A stretch of DNA of 6,412 nucleotides from Clostridium sp. (lineage in GTDB: Bacteria; Bacillota; Clostridia; Clostridiales; Clostridiaceae): positions 1 to 6,412 of the forward strand of contig DPOH01000314.1 in NCBI GenBank assembly GCA_003539755.1, written 5' to 3'. The notes beneath the pieces are model-generated. The model was not told the DNA's origin. It made no database searches and worked only from the letters and a program-made list of their open reading frames with translations. Shown piece by piece: positions 1 through 5,479 of this stretch. The position numbers and the translations under genes were made by a program. Within the stretch, counting starts at the first letter, position 1. Each line of letters starts with the position of its first letter.

Positions 1-13
1 GTATAATAATGAA

Positions 14-24
14 AAAGGTGGTGA
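14..24 (+). promoter_or_regulatory. Ribosome binding site fixing a TTG start
   Basis: AAAGGTGGTGA differs by one base from the ideal anti-Shine-Dalgarno complement AAAGGAGGTGA. It ends its GG core 7 nt before TTG at 29. No in-frame ATG lies at a suitable distance, so this site is the main argument for a TTG start of the following gene. Confidence 0.8.
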
Positions 25-28
25 TTTT

Positions 29-586
29 TTGATTCAGCGTAAAATTCATAATGATAACTATGAAACAATTGATAAAACTTTTTCTTTTACCAAAGGAAAT
101 TTATTCGGCATTTTTATTGCAATACCATTAATAATTTTATGTGTATTTATATATCATATTATTTATGATAATACTCCTAAGAGTCAGTCGTTATTAGTAA
201 TTATAGGATTTATAATAGGAATATTCATTCATGAATTTGTTCATGGATTTACGTGGCATATATTCTGCAAAGAAAAGTGGAAAAATATAAAGTTTGAAAT
301 TGATAAAAGAACATTGTCTCCGTATGCTACTTGCTCTGAAATTCTTCCCATTAATCAGTATAGGTTAGGTGCATTAATGCCCATAATTATTACAGGAGTA
401 CTTCCATATATAATAGGATTAATTTTAAATAATTCAACAATAGTTTATATTGGAGTTTTTTTGATTTCAGCTGGAGTTGGAGATTTAATGATTTTATTTA
501 ATATTATGAAAGAAAAAAGTACTTCGTATTGTATTGATCACCCAACTTTATGTGGATGTACAATTTATAGAAGACAAAATAAATGA
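29..586 (+). CDS. DUF3267 family membrane protein, putative zinc metallopeptidase
   Basis: A 185-aa integral membrane protein starting at TTG. The sequence shows an HExxH motif (HEFVH, residues 68-72) in or beside a hydrophobic segment. Membrane segments are likely at about 25-45, 55-72, 115-133 and 136-158. An Asp follows a glycine-rich helix (D152 in GVGD), and the tail contains DHPTLCGC (170-177). The HExxH inside a membrane helix, the late Asp and the C-terminal DHPxxCGC are the pattern I associate with DUF3267, a family described as putative zincin-type peptidases. By analogy the two His and D152 would bind zinc and Glu69 would act as the base, but no substrate is established for this family. 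The gene is complete and of normal length for the family. Its stop overlaps the ATG of a 26-codon frame (ATGA at 583-586) leading to the GrpB gene, so co-transcription is likely. The promoter lies upstream of the window or at its very edge. Confidence 0.85.
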   Translation: MIQRKIHNDNYETIDKTFSFTKGNLFGIFIAIPLIILCVFIYHIIYDNTPKSQSLLVIIGFIIGIFIHEFVHGFTWHIFCKEKWKNIKFEIDKRTLSPYATCSEILPINQYRLGALMPIIITGVLPYIIGLILNNSTIVYIGVFLISAGVGDLMILFNIMKEKSTSYCIDHPTLCGCTIYRRQNK

Positions 587-663
587 AGTTCCAAATAGAT
601 GACTATAGAATTTCACCAATAATGAAAATTTATAATATTGAAGCTGTAAAGAAGGTTATATAA
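583..663 (+). CDS. Possible 26-aa small protein or remnant frame between two genes
   Basis: ATG at 583 overlaps the stop of the DUF3267 gene as ATGA. The frame runs 26 codons to TAA at 661-663, which shares its last A with the ATG of the GrpB gene (TAATG). The predicted peptide begins MKFQIDDYRISPI and ends EAVKKVI; it is charged and has no membrane segment. No strong Shine-Dalgarno precedes it, so translation would depend on coupling to the upstream gene. Exact tiling at both ends suggests real translation. Equally, it could be the N-terminal stub of a lost gene: the 'DYRISPI...EAV' start resembles the first strand and helix of GNAT acetyltransferases. That resemblance is weak and is inference only. 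It could also be chance. Confidence 0.35.
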   Translation: MKFQIDDYRISPIMKIYNIEAVKKVI

Positions 664-664
664 T
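654..664 (+). repeat. Copy 1 of an 11-bp direct repeat flanking the GrpB gene
   Basis: GGTTATATAAT occurs here, over the end of the 26-codon frame and the GrpB start. It occurs again at 1254-1264, exactly 600 bp downstream and just past the GrpB stop. Both copies are preceded by GAAG. It may be chance in AT-rich DNA or a trace of insertion or duplication. Confidence 0.4.
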
Positions 665-1235
665 GAAAGAATTAAAAGATATGACATTAGAAGAACTATG
701 GGAGTTGTTTCCCATTATTTTAAAAGAGTATAATCCAGATTATAAAGTTTGGTATGAAATTGAAAAAACAAAATTGGTCAATGAATTTGGAAAAAATGTA
801 CTACGAATAAATCACATTGGAAGCACTTCAGTGGAAGGGCTTATAGCTAAACCAACTGTAGATATACTTATGGAGATTTCTCCAGATACTGATCTTGTTC
901 AATTAAAGGAAAAGTTAATATCTATGGGATGGTTATTAATGTCTTCTCTAGATGATTCCCAATTTAATCAAATTTATAATAAAGGCTATACTAAAATGGG
1001 ATTTGCAGATAAAGTATATCATCTACATGTAAGATACAAGGATGACTGGAATGAACTATATTTTAGAGATTATTTAATTGAAAATCCTCAGATTGTCAAG
1101 GAATATGAAAAATTAAAATTAGATTTATTTACAAAGTATGAGCATAATAGAGATGCATATACAGAAGGAAAAAGTGATTTTATTTTAAAAATTACTGAAA
1201 AGGCAAGAACAAAATACCCACATAGATATATTTAA
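663..1235 (+). CDS. GrpB/UPF0157 family protein, nucleotidyltransferase-like
   Basis: A 190-aa soluble protein. The diagnostic motif is HIGSTSVEGLIAKPTVDI (residues 51-68), matching the family signature HIGSTxVxGLxAKPxxDI. It combines the GS motif of the nucleotidyltransferase fold (G53, S54) with a downstream acidic strand (D67). Further family-like blocks are YHLHVR (119-124) and LYFRDYL (132-138). The N-terminal segment around LFPIILKEYNPDY is also typical of clostridial members. The family is widespread, and neither its substrate nor its acceptor is established. It is sometimes labelled as related to a C-terminal extension of dephospho-CoA kinase. The start at 663 is supported by AAAGAAGG at 648-655, 7 nt upstream. 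The gene follows the DUF3267 gene with only the 26-codon frame between, and a terminator lies about 40 bp after its stop. It looks intact. Confidence 0.9.
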   Translation: MKELKDMTLEELWELFPIILKEYNPDYKVWYEIEKTKLVNEFGKNVLRINHIGSTSVEGLIAKPTVDILMEISPDTDLVQLKEKLISMGWLLMSSLDDSQFNQIYNKGYTKMGFADKVYHLHVRYKDDWNELYFRDYLIENPQIVKEYEKLKLDLFTKYEHNRDAYTEGKSDFILKITEKARTKYPHRYI

Positions 1236-1253
1236 TAACTATATGAATGAAGT

Positions 1254-1264
1254 GGTTATATAAT
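1254..1264 (+). repeat. Copy 2 of an 11-bp direct repeat flanking the GrpB gene
   Basis: This is the second copy of GGTTATATAAT, with GAAG at 1249-1252. It lies between the GrpB stop (1235) and the terminator (1274-1313). In both copies the sequence can be read as a frame ending Val-Ile-stop. Confidence 0.4.
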
Positions 1265-1273
1265 ATTTAAATT

Positions 1274-1313
1274 AAAAAAGCTGTTGGACAAGATATATAC
1301 AACAGTCTTTTTT
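1274..1313 (+). terminator. Rho-independent terminator after the GrpB gene
   Basis: CTGTTG (1281-1286) pairs with CAACAG (1300-1305) around a 13-nt loop, extended by a G-U pair. An A-run (1274-1279) lies before the stem and a T-run (1308-1313) after it, so it could also stop transcription on the opposite strand. The short stem suggests moderate strength. It separates the DUF3267/GrpB unit from the serine hydrolase operon. Confidence 0.75.
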
Positions 1314-1322
1314 ATATAAAAA

Positions 1323-1351
1323 TTGTTAGTTTTTTGTTAGAAAAAAGTTAA
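1323..1351 (+). promoter_or_regulatory. Probable OmpR-family response regulator operator: three direct repeats at 11-bp pitch
   Basis: TTGTTAG occurs at 1323-1329 and again at 1334-1340. A weaker copy, AAGTTAA, lies at 1345-1351. All starts are exactly 11 bp apart, one helical turn. Tandem hexamer or heptamer repeats with 4-5 bp gaps are the known target layout of OmpR/PhoB-type winged-helix regulators such as the one encoded at 3496. The repeats end about 21 bp before the -10 and cover the -35 position. That placement suits activation by a bound regulator. That the neighbouring response regulator is the ligand is inference. Confidence 0.6.
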
Positions 1352-1378
1352 AATTGAAATTTATATATAAACTATAAT
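1348..1378 (+). promoter_or_regulatory. Promoter of the serine hydrolase / two-component operon
   Basis: There is a perfect -10 TATAAT at 1373-1378. The best -35 candidate is TTAAAA (1348-1353), at a long 19-bp spacing. TTGAAA at 1354-1359 is a better hexamer but only 13 bp away, too close to pair with this -10. A strong -10 with a poor -35 fits a promoter that needs an activator. Transcription would start near 1385, giving a leader of about 25 nt. Confidence 0.55.
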
Positions 1379-1394
1379 TTAAACATAAAAACTG

Positions 1395-1402
1395 AAAGGG
1401 AG
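1395..1402 (+). promoter_or_regulatory. Ribosome binding site favouring the second ATG
   Basis: AAAGGGAG lies 2 nt from ATG at 1405 but 8 nt from the in-frame ATG at 1411. The normal spacing in Bacillota is about 6-9 nt, so 1411 is the more likely start of the serine hydrolase gene. Confidence 0.6.
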
Positions 1403-1410
1403 TTATGTTT

Positions 1411-3384
1411 ATGTTATTAAAAAGAATTCTTTGCTGTTTAATTCTTATGTCAGTGTTAGGTGGAAATTTAATAAAATCGCATTATATGGCTTTTTCTCAA
1501 AAAACTCAAAATAACAAAGATATTGAACTATCTACAAATATGCAATTAAAGAATAGTATAACTCAAAATTTGAAGGACGTGACTGATCAAGAGATATCAG
1601 AATTTTTAGAAGAGTACATTAATAACAAAATGGAGGAATACAATGTACCAGGTCTAGAAATCTCAGTTGTTAGAAATAATAAAGAAATATTTAATAAAGG
1701 CTATGGATATGCTGATTTAAAAGAAAGGAGAAGAGTAGATATAAACAAAACTACCTTTCCAGCAGCATCAGTAAGCAAATTATTTACTGCAGTCGCAATA
1801 ATGCAGCTTTATGAACAAGGAAAAATAGATTTAGATACAGATGTAAATAAATATATTTCACCTATTAGAATCCAAAACAAATTCGACCAACCTGTAACAT
1901 GTCGTAATCTTTTAACACATTCTAGTGGATTAGATGAAGAAGGTGAAATTAATACAAAAACAGAAAATATTCAAAATATAAAGTCTCAAGAGTATTACTT
2001 TGAATACAATAAGCCTGTAGTAATATTAGAACCCAATACAATAAGCAGATATAGTAATCAAGGATATAATATTCTCGGATTTATAGTTGAAAAAGTATCA
2101 TCAGCAAGCTATGAGCAATATATTGAAGAAAATATCTTAAAACCGCTTAATATGAATAATACAAGTGTAAGGATGAATGATGAGAATATGGCAAAAGGAT
2201 ATATGGATGATAATGAGGAAAGTGTTCCATTTTCATATCAATATACATCTGGTTCAAGTGGAATAATAAGTACAAGCTCCGATATGAAAAACTTTATGAC
2301 TGCAATATTAAACAAAGGTTCATTTGAAGGATATACTTTATTAAAACCTGAAACTGTTGCAATGATGGAATGTACTCAATTTGCAAATGATTCTTGCTTC
2401 CCTGGAATGGGATTAGGATTTATAAAGGATAATACATATGGAGCTGATATTATAAAACATGAAGGTGCGCTTCCTGGATATGTTACAACAATGTTTATAA
2501 TTCCAAAAGAAAATCTTGGAATATATATATGTACAAATAAAATGGGGCCTCTTCCATTTAATTTTGAAGAAGAATTTAAAAAAGAGTTTTATGAAACAGA
2601 AAATACATTATTTTCACAATTATTTAATAACAGAAATGAACAAAAAGATTATAGTATGTATGAAGGGCATTATAGATCTTATGATGGAATTTCGAAAAAA
2701 TCTATTTCAAAAATATTTAGCTTAGATGAAGATACTGAAATAAAGGATAATAAAGACGGAACATTAACTTTAAAAGAATATACAAATGAACATACTCAAA
2801 ATACTACAAGACTTGTAGAAAAAGAGCAAAATGTATTTGTAAGAGAAGATAACAAAGGATATTATGCCTTTAGATTAAATGAAAAAGGTAAAGTTCAATA
2901 TGCATTTAATAATGTAAGTCACAGCACTTTTGAAAAAATAAATATATTAGAATACAAAGAAGTAATTTATATGCTTATGTATGGTTCAATAATTATCTTT
3001 TTTATTAATGCAATAGTATCTATCATATTTAAAATAATAAATAGAAAAAAGCAAAAAGGTTCAAGCTTAAATAAGCTTATTAATATAAATATTATCAGTG
3101 AAATTTTGTATATATTTGGAGTTTTAGGTGTTATATTTTTAAGTAGAAGTCTTATGTATTTTAATGATTACTATTTCAATATATTTCTTATATATGTGAC
3201 TCTTTCAATGATATTAATTTATGTGATAATTTCTATAATCATATTATTAACTTATATAAATTTTACTTATAAGAAGGTATTAAATAAGAAAAATCAAATA
3301 TATTGGAGTCTGATTAATGTTGTAAATATTATTATGATAAGTTGTTTAAGTTACTTTAATTTAATAGGATTTAATTTAAATTAA
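1411..3384 (+). CDS. Exported serine hydrolase (class C beta-lactamase/PBP-like) with C-terminal membrane domain
   Basis: A 657-aa protein numbered from ATG 1411; ATG 1405 would add two residues. It begins with a hydrophobic signal peptide or anchor (residues 1-20, after KR). The beta-lactamase/transpeptidase fold spans about 63-395 with all three catalytic motifs. These are SVSK (Ser120 nucleophile, Lys123), YSN (Tyr214, Asn216), and HEG (350-352), which stands in for the KTG motif, as in class C-like esterases and D-aminopeptidase or carboxypeptidase relatives. A polar, probably beta-rich region (about 410-510) follows. Four membrane segments come last, at about 517-541, 561-580, 589-615 and 629-651. 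The catalytic domain should therefore face outward, tethered at its C-terminus. Possible reactions are trimming of peptidoglycan peptides, ester hydrolysis, or binding or hydrolysis of beta-lactams; the sequence cannot choose among these. It is the first gene of an operon with a VanR/VanS-like pair and is probably controlled by it through the repeats upstream. Confidence 0.88.
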   Translation: MLLKRILCCLILMSVLGGNLIKSHYMAFSQKTQNNKDIELSTNMQLKNSITQNLKDVTDQEISEFLEEYINNKMEEYNVPGLEISVVRNNKEIFNKGYGYADLKERRRVDINKTTFPAASVSKLFTAVAIMQLYEQGKIDLDTDVNKYISPIRIQNKFDQPVTCRNLLTHSSGLDEEGEINTKTENIQNIKSQEYYFEYNKPVVILEPNTISRYSNQGYNILGFIVEKVSSASYEQYIEENILKPLNMNNTSVRMNDENMAKGYMDDNEESVPFSYQYTSGSSGIISTSSDMKNFMTAILNKGSFEGYTLLKPETVAMMECTQFANDSCFPGMGLGFIKDNTYGADIIKHEGALPGYVTTMFIIPKENLGIYICTNKMGPLPFNFEEEFKKEFYETENTLFSQLFNNRNEQKDYSMYEGHYRSYDGISKKSISKIFSLDEDTEIKDNKDGTLTLKEYTNEHTQNTTRLVEKEQNVFVREDNKGYYAFRLNEKGKVQYAFNNVSHSTFEKINILEYKEVIYMLMYGSIIIFFINAIVSIIFKIINRKKQKGSSLNKLININIISEILYIFGVLGVIFLSRSLMYFNDYYFNIFLIYVTLSMILIYVIISIIILLTYINFTYKKVLNKKNQIYWSLINVVNIIMISCLSYFNLIGFNLN

Positions 3385-3452
3385 ATAAAAACTAATGAAT
3401 AATTATGTGTAATAAACTTAGGAGAATTAATATATAAGAGGACTTTGTTTGT

Positions 3453-3482
3453 GGGAATACATTTTGAAATTAATGTATTCCT
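3453..3482 (+). promoter_or_regulatory. Perfect 10-bp hairpin abutting the response regulator Shine-Dalgarno
   Basis: GGAATACATT (3454-3463) and AATGTATTCC (3472-3481) are perfect inverted repeats around an 8-nt loop; G3453 and T3482 can add a wobble pair. There is no T-run after it, so it is not a terminator. It ends one base before AAGGAGG. It could be an mRNA structure that tunes translation or protects a processed 5' end, or a palindromic protein-binding site. The structure is plain; its role is inference. Confidence 0.6.
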
Positions 3483-3489
3483 AAGGAGG
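3483..3489 (+). promoter_or_regulatory. Consensus ribosome binding site of the response regulator
   Basis: AAGGAGG ends 6 nt before ATG at 3496. It fixes this ATG as the main start, although the frame is open further upstream to GTG 3451 and TTG 3445. Confidence 0.85.
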
Positions 3490-3495
3490 GAGAAA

Positions 3496-4203
3496 ATGTT
3501 TAATGTATTAGTTATTGATGATGAAAAGGAAATAGCAGAGCTTATAGAAATATATTTAACTAATAGTGGATATAAAGTTTTTAAATGTTATAACGGAAAT
3601 AATGGACTTTTATTATTAGAAAAAGAACATATTGACCTTGTAATATTAGATATTATGATGCCAGGAATTGATGGATATGATACATGCATAAAAATAAGAC
3701 AGGAGAATAATATTCCTGTAATTATGATAAGTGCAAAAAGCCAAACTATGGACAAGATTAAAGGCTTATCATTAGGAGCAGATGATTACATCACTAAACC
3801 TTTTGAACCTATGGAACTTGTAGCAAGAGTTCAATCTCAATTAAGAAGATTTATTCATCTTAATAAAAGTATAGAATCTAATCAAAATAATAAGAATAAT
3901 TCTAATGAGATTAAGATTCATAGCCTTACAATATATAGAGATAATCATAAAGTTTTAAAATATGAGAAAGAAATTAAACTTACTCCGACTGAATATGATA
4001 TTTTAATACTTTTAGCTAACAACAGAGGTAAAGTTTATAGTGCTGAAAATATTTATAAGGAAATCTGGAAAGAAAAATATTTTGATGGAAATAATACTGT
4101 TATGGCTCATATGTGGAGATTGCGTGAAAAAATTGAGGATAATCCTAAAAATCCTTCAATAGTACAAACTGTATGGGGAGTAGGTTATAAAATAGATGAG
4201 TAA
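3496..4203 (+). CDS. OmpR/PhoB-family response regulator, VanR-like
   Basis: A 235-aa cytoplasmic DNA-binding regulator. The receiver domain (1-120) has the acidic pair D8-D9 (VIDDE), the phospho-acceptor D52 (LDIMMPG), S79 in place of the usual Thr/Ser switch residue, and K101 (YITKPF). A linker rich in Asn and Lys (about 122-137) leads to a winged-helix effector domain (about 138-235). That domain has LTPTEYDIL, then the recognition-helix region NNTVMAHMWRLREKIED, and ends in TVWGVGYKI. The whole pattern closely follows VanR of enterococcal glycopeptide resistance. No vanHAX genes are here, so a resistance role is not implied. The start is set by AAGGAGG at 3483-3489, and the receiver domain begins immediately at this ATG. 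Its gene lies 111 bp after the serine hydrolase, with no terminator between, and overlaps the kinase gene. It probably binds the 11-bp-pitch repeats at 1323-1351 and so activates its own operon (inference). Confidence 0.93.
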   Translation: MFNVLVIDDEKEIAELIEIYLTNSGYKVFKCYNGNNGLLLLEKEHIDLVILDIMMPGIDGYDTCIKIRQENNIPVIMISAKSQTMDKIKGLSLGADDYITKPFEPMELVARVQSQLRRFIHLNKSIESNQNNKNNSNEIKIHSLTIYRDNHKVLKYEKEIKLTPTEYDILILLANNRGKVYSAENIYKEIWKEKYFDGNNTVMAHMWRLREKIEDNPKNPSIVQTVWGVGYKIDE

Positions 4204-5308
4204 AAGTTTAAAGAATAATATAATAATAGATTTTATTTTAAGTGGAATACAAGCATTTATAATTACTTTTTTAATTTTTATTATGTTTTTTGGATTTTTA
4301 CATATGTTTTTTTATAATGTATATGTTCAATATTTAAATTATTATAACAATAGTCCTAAGGCAATGATGTTTTCTCTCATGATTTCATTTTTAATATTTA
4401 TAGTGTCATTTTATATGTTATTTATCAAAAAGATAAGTAAAATAACAGACTATATTAATGAAATATGTGATAATCTTAAAAAAGTTTCATCTGGTAGCAT
4501 GGATATCCATATTCCTAAAAGAAGAAAAGATGAAATAGGCATATTAGCACAGGAAGTAAATTCAATGACATTGCATTTAAAGGAATATTTACAGAAAGAA
4601 AAGCAATGGGATACTCAAAAAATTAATATGATTACAAATTTATCTCATGATTTAAAAACACCATTAACATCAATTATAGGATTTATAAAATTAATGACTG
4701 AAGAAGAATATAATGAAAAAAACTTTAAACATTATTTAAATATAGTATCAGCTAAATCAAATGATTTAAAAAACTCTATTAATCAGCTCTTTGAATTTTC
4801 TAAGATAAGCAATTATGATTTTAAACCTAAAAAAAGTATTATTTCATTAAATGAATTAGCTATTCAGGTGCTTATGGGGTTTATACCTGAATTAATACAA
4901 AACAATATTGAATATAAAATAGTTAATGTCTCTTCTAATGTGCAGATATTAGGAGATTCTTATCTGCTTATTAGAGCTTTTGAAAATATCATAACAAATA
5001 CTATAAAATATGCAGCTGATGGAAGATATATTGAATTAGTTATAGGAAAGTCTTCAGAAGAATCATATATATCATTTATAAATCATGGTGAAAAAATAGC
5101 TGAAAAAGATATAGAAAATATAATAAATAAGTATTATAGATGCGAGAAAACATGTAACAAAACGGAAGGTACTGGGCTTGGACTTGCAATAGTTCAAAAG
5201 ATAATGGAAATTCATAATGGTTCTCTTTATATAAATAGTACTAATGAAAAAACTGAATTCAAATTGATTTTTTATACCAACAAAACTCTTTCTTATATGA
5301 AACGATAA
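4196..5308 (+). CDS. Sensor histidine kinase, VanS-like, with minimal extracellular sensor
   Basis: A 370-aa membrane kinase and the cognate partner of the preceding regulator; the genes overlap by 8 nt, and translation is probably coupled. Two membrane segments (about 10-38 and 57-77) leave only about 15-20 residues outside. Next come a HAMP-like linker (about 78-132) and the dimerisation/phospho-acceptor helix with H151 in SHDLKTPLTS. The ATPase domain has an N-box (N264 and N268 in ENIITNTIKYA), a G1-like NHG (296-298), KYYR (312-315), and the G2 box GTGLGLAIV (325-333). The Asp usual in the G1 box is Asn here. VanS has Asn at the same place, so this is probably a subfamily trait and not a defect. 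With so short an outer loop, the kinase likely senses within the membrane or through a partner protein. A strong hairpin terminator follows 4 bp after its stop. Confidence 0.92.
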   Translation: MSKSLKNNIIIDFILSGIQAFIITFLIFIMFFGFLHMFFYNVYVQYLNYYNNSPKAMMFSLMISFLIFIVSFYMLFIKKISKITDYINEICDNLKKVSSGSMDIHIPKRRKDEIGILAQEVNSMTLHLKEYLQKEKQWDTQKINMITNLSHDLKTPLTSIIGFIKLMTEEEYNEKNFKHYLNIVSAKSNDLKNSINQLFEFSKISNYDFKPKKSIISLNELAIQVLMGFIPELIQNNIEYKIVNVSSNVQILGDSYLLIRAFENIITNTIKYAADGRYIELVIGKSSEESYISFINHGEKIAEKDIENIINKYYRCEKTCNKTEGTGLGLAIVQKIMEIHNGSLYINSTNEKTEFKLIFYTNKTLSYMKR

Positions 5309-5312
5309 ATAT

Positions 5313-5348
5313 AAAAAGTTCTATCTCAAAAATACGATAGAACTTTTT
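5313..5348 (+). terminator. Strong Rho-independent terminator of the two-component operon
   Basis: AAAAAGTTCTATC (5313-5325) and GATAGAACTTTTT (5336-5348) form a 13-bp perfect stem with a 10-nt loop. The A-run and T-run on either side let it work in both directions. It begins 4 bp after the kinase stop and ends the operon. Confidence 0.9.
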
Positions 5349-5350
5349 AA

Positions 5351-5370
5351 CGTTGCCACAAGTGGCAATG
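5351..5370 (+). repeat. 20-bp inverted repeat, possible operator
   Basis: CGTTGCCACAAGTGGCAATG contains the perfect palindromic core TTGCCAC-AA-GTGGCAA (5353-5368). An outer C-G pair and one mismatch (G-T, a wobble in RNA) extend it. It is notably GC-rich for this sequence, lies 2 bp after the terminator, and has no T-run of its own. Its centre is about 75 bp upstream of the predicted start of transcription of the next gene. A dimeric regulator site is one reading; an extra hairpin at the end of the kinase transcript is another. Confidence 0.55.
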
Positions 5371-5400
5371 ATATGTAAAAAAACAACTTTATTAAAAATG

Positions 5401-5430
5401 TTAAAATCACATAATAATTTATGGTATAAT
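5401..5430 (+). promoter_or_regulatory. Extended -10 promoter for the TPR-like gene
   Basis: TGGTATAAT at 5422-5430 is an extended -10 (TGnTATAAT). TTAAAA at 5401-5406 is a fair -35 at 18-bp spacing. Transcription would begin near 5437, giving a leader of about 40 nt. It follows the terminator at 5313-5348, so the downstream gene is a separate unit. Confidence 0.7.
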
Positions 5431-5479
5431 ATACATTATATTTACAAAAATACATGCGAAAGGAAATAAAATATTACAA

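Noticed and set aside
2..7. TATAAT at the very start of the window as a -10 box for the DUF3267 gene.
   Set aside because: Transcription would start near 13-14, inside the ribosome binding site at 14-24, leaving almost no leader. The -35 would also be outside the window, so it cannot be supported.
1354..1359. TTGAAA as the -35 of the hydrolase promoter.
   Set aside because: It is only 13 bp from the TATAAT at 1373, too close for a normal promoter. No other good -10 lies 16-18 bp downstream of it.
2516..2725. 69-codon + strand frame inside the serine hydrolase gene.
   Set aside because: It lies wholly within the hydrolase coding sequence in another frame, has no ribosome binding site of note, and its peptide is low-complexity and Lys/Ile-rich. 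It is a shadow frame.
3385..3450. A separate promoter for the response regulator in the 111-bp gap after the hydrolase gene.
   Set aside because: TATAAG at 3433-3438 has no acceptable -35 at 16-19 bp, and there is no terminator before it. Read-through from the hydrolase promoter explains the arrangement better.
3445..3495. TTG 3445 as the true start of the response regulator.
   Set aside because: The receiver domain begins directly at ATG 3496, which has a consensus AAGGAGG at ideal distance. The extra 17 residues match nothing in the family. A minor GTG 3451 product is left open as a finding.
3496..5308. Calling this a vancomycin-resistance regulator (vanR/vanS).
   Set aside because: The proteins resemble VanR and VanS, but no vanH, vanA/B ligase, vanX or vanY gene is present in the window. 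VanRS-like pairs serve many other envelope functions in clostridia.
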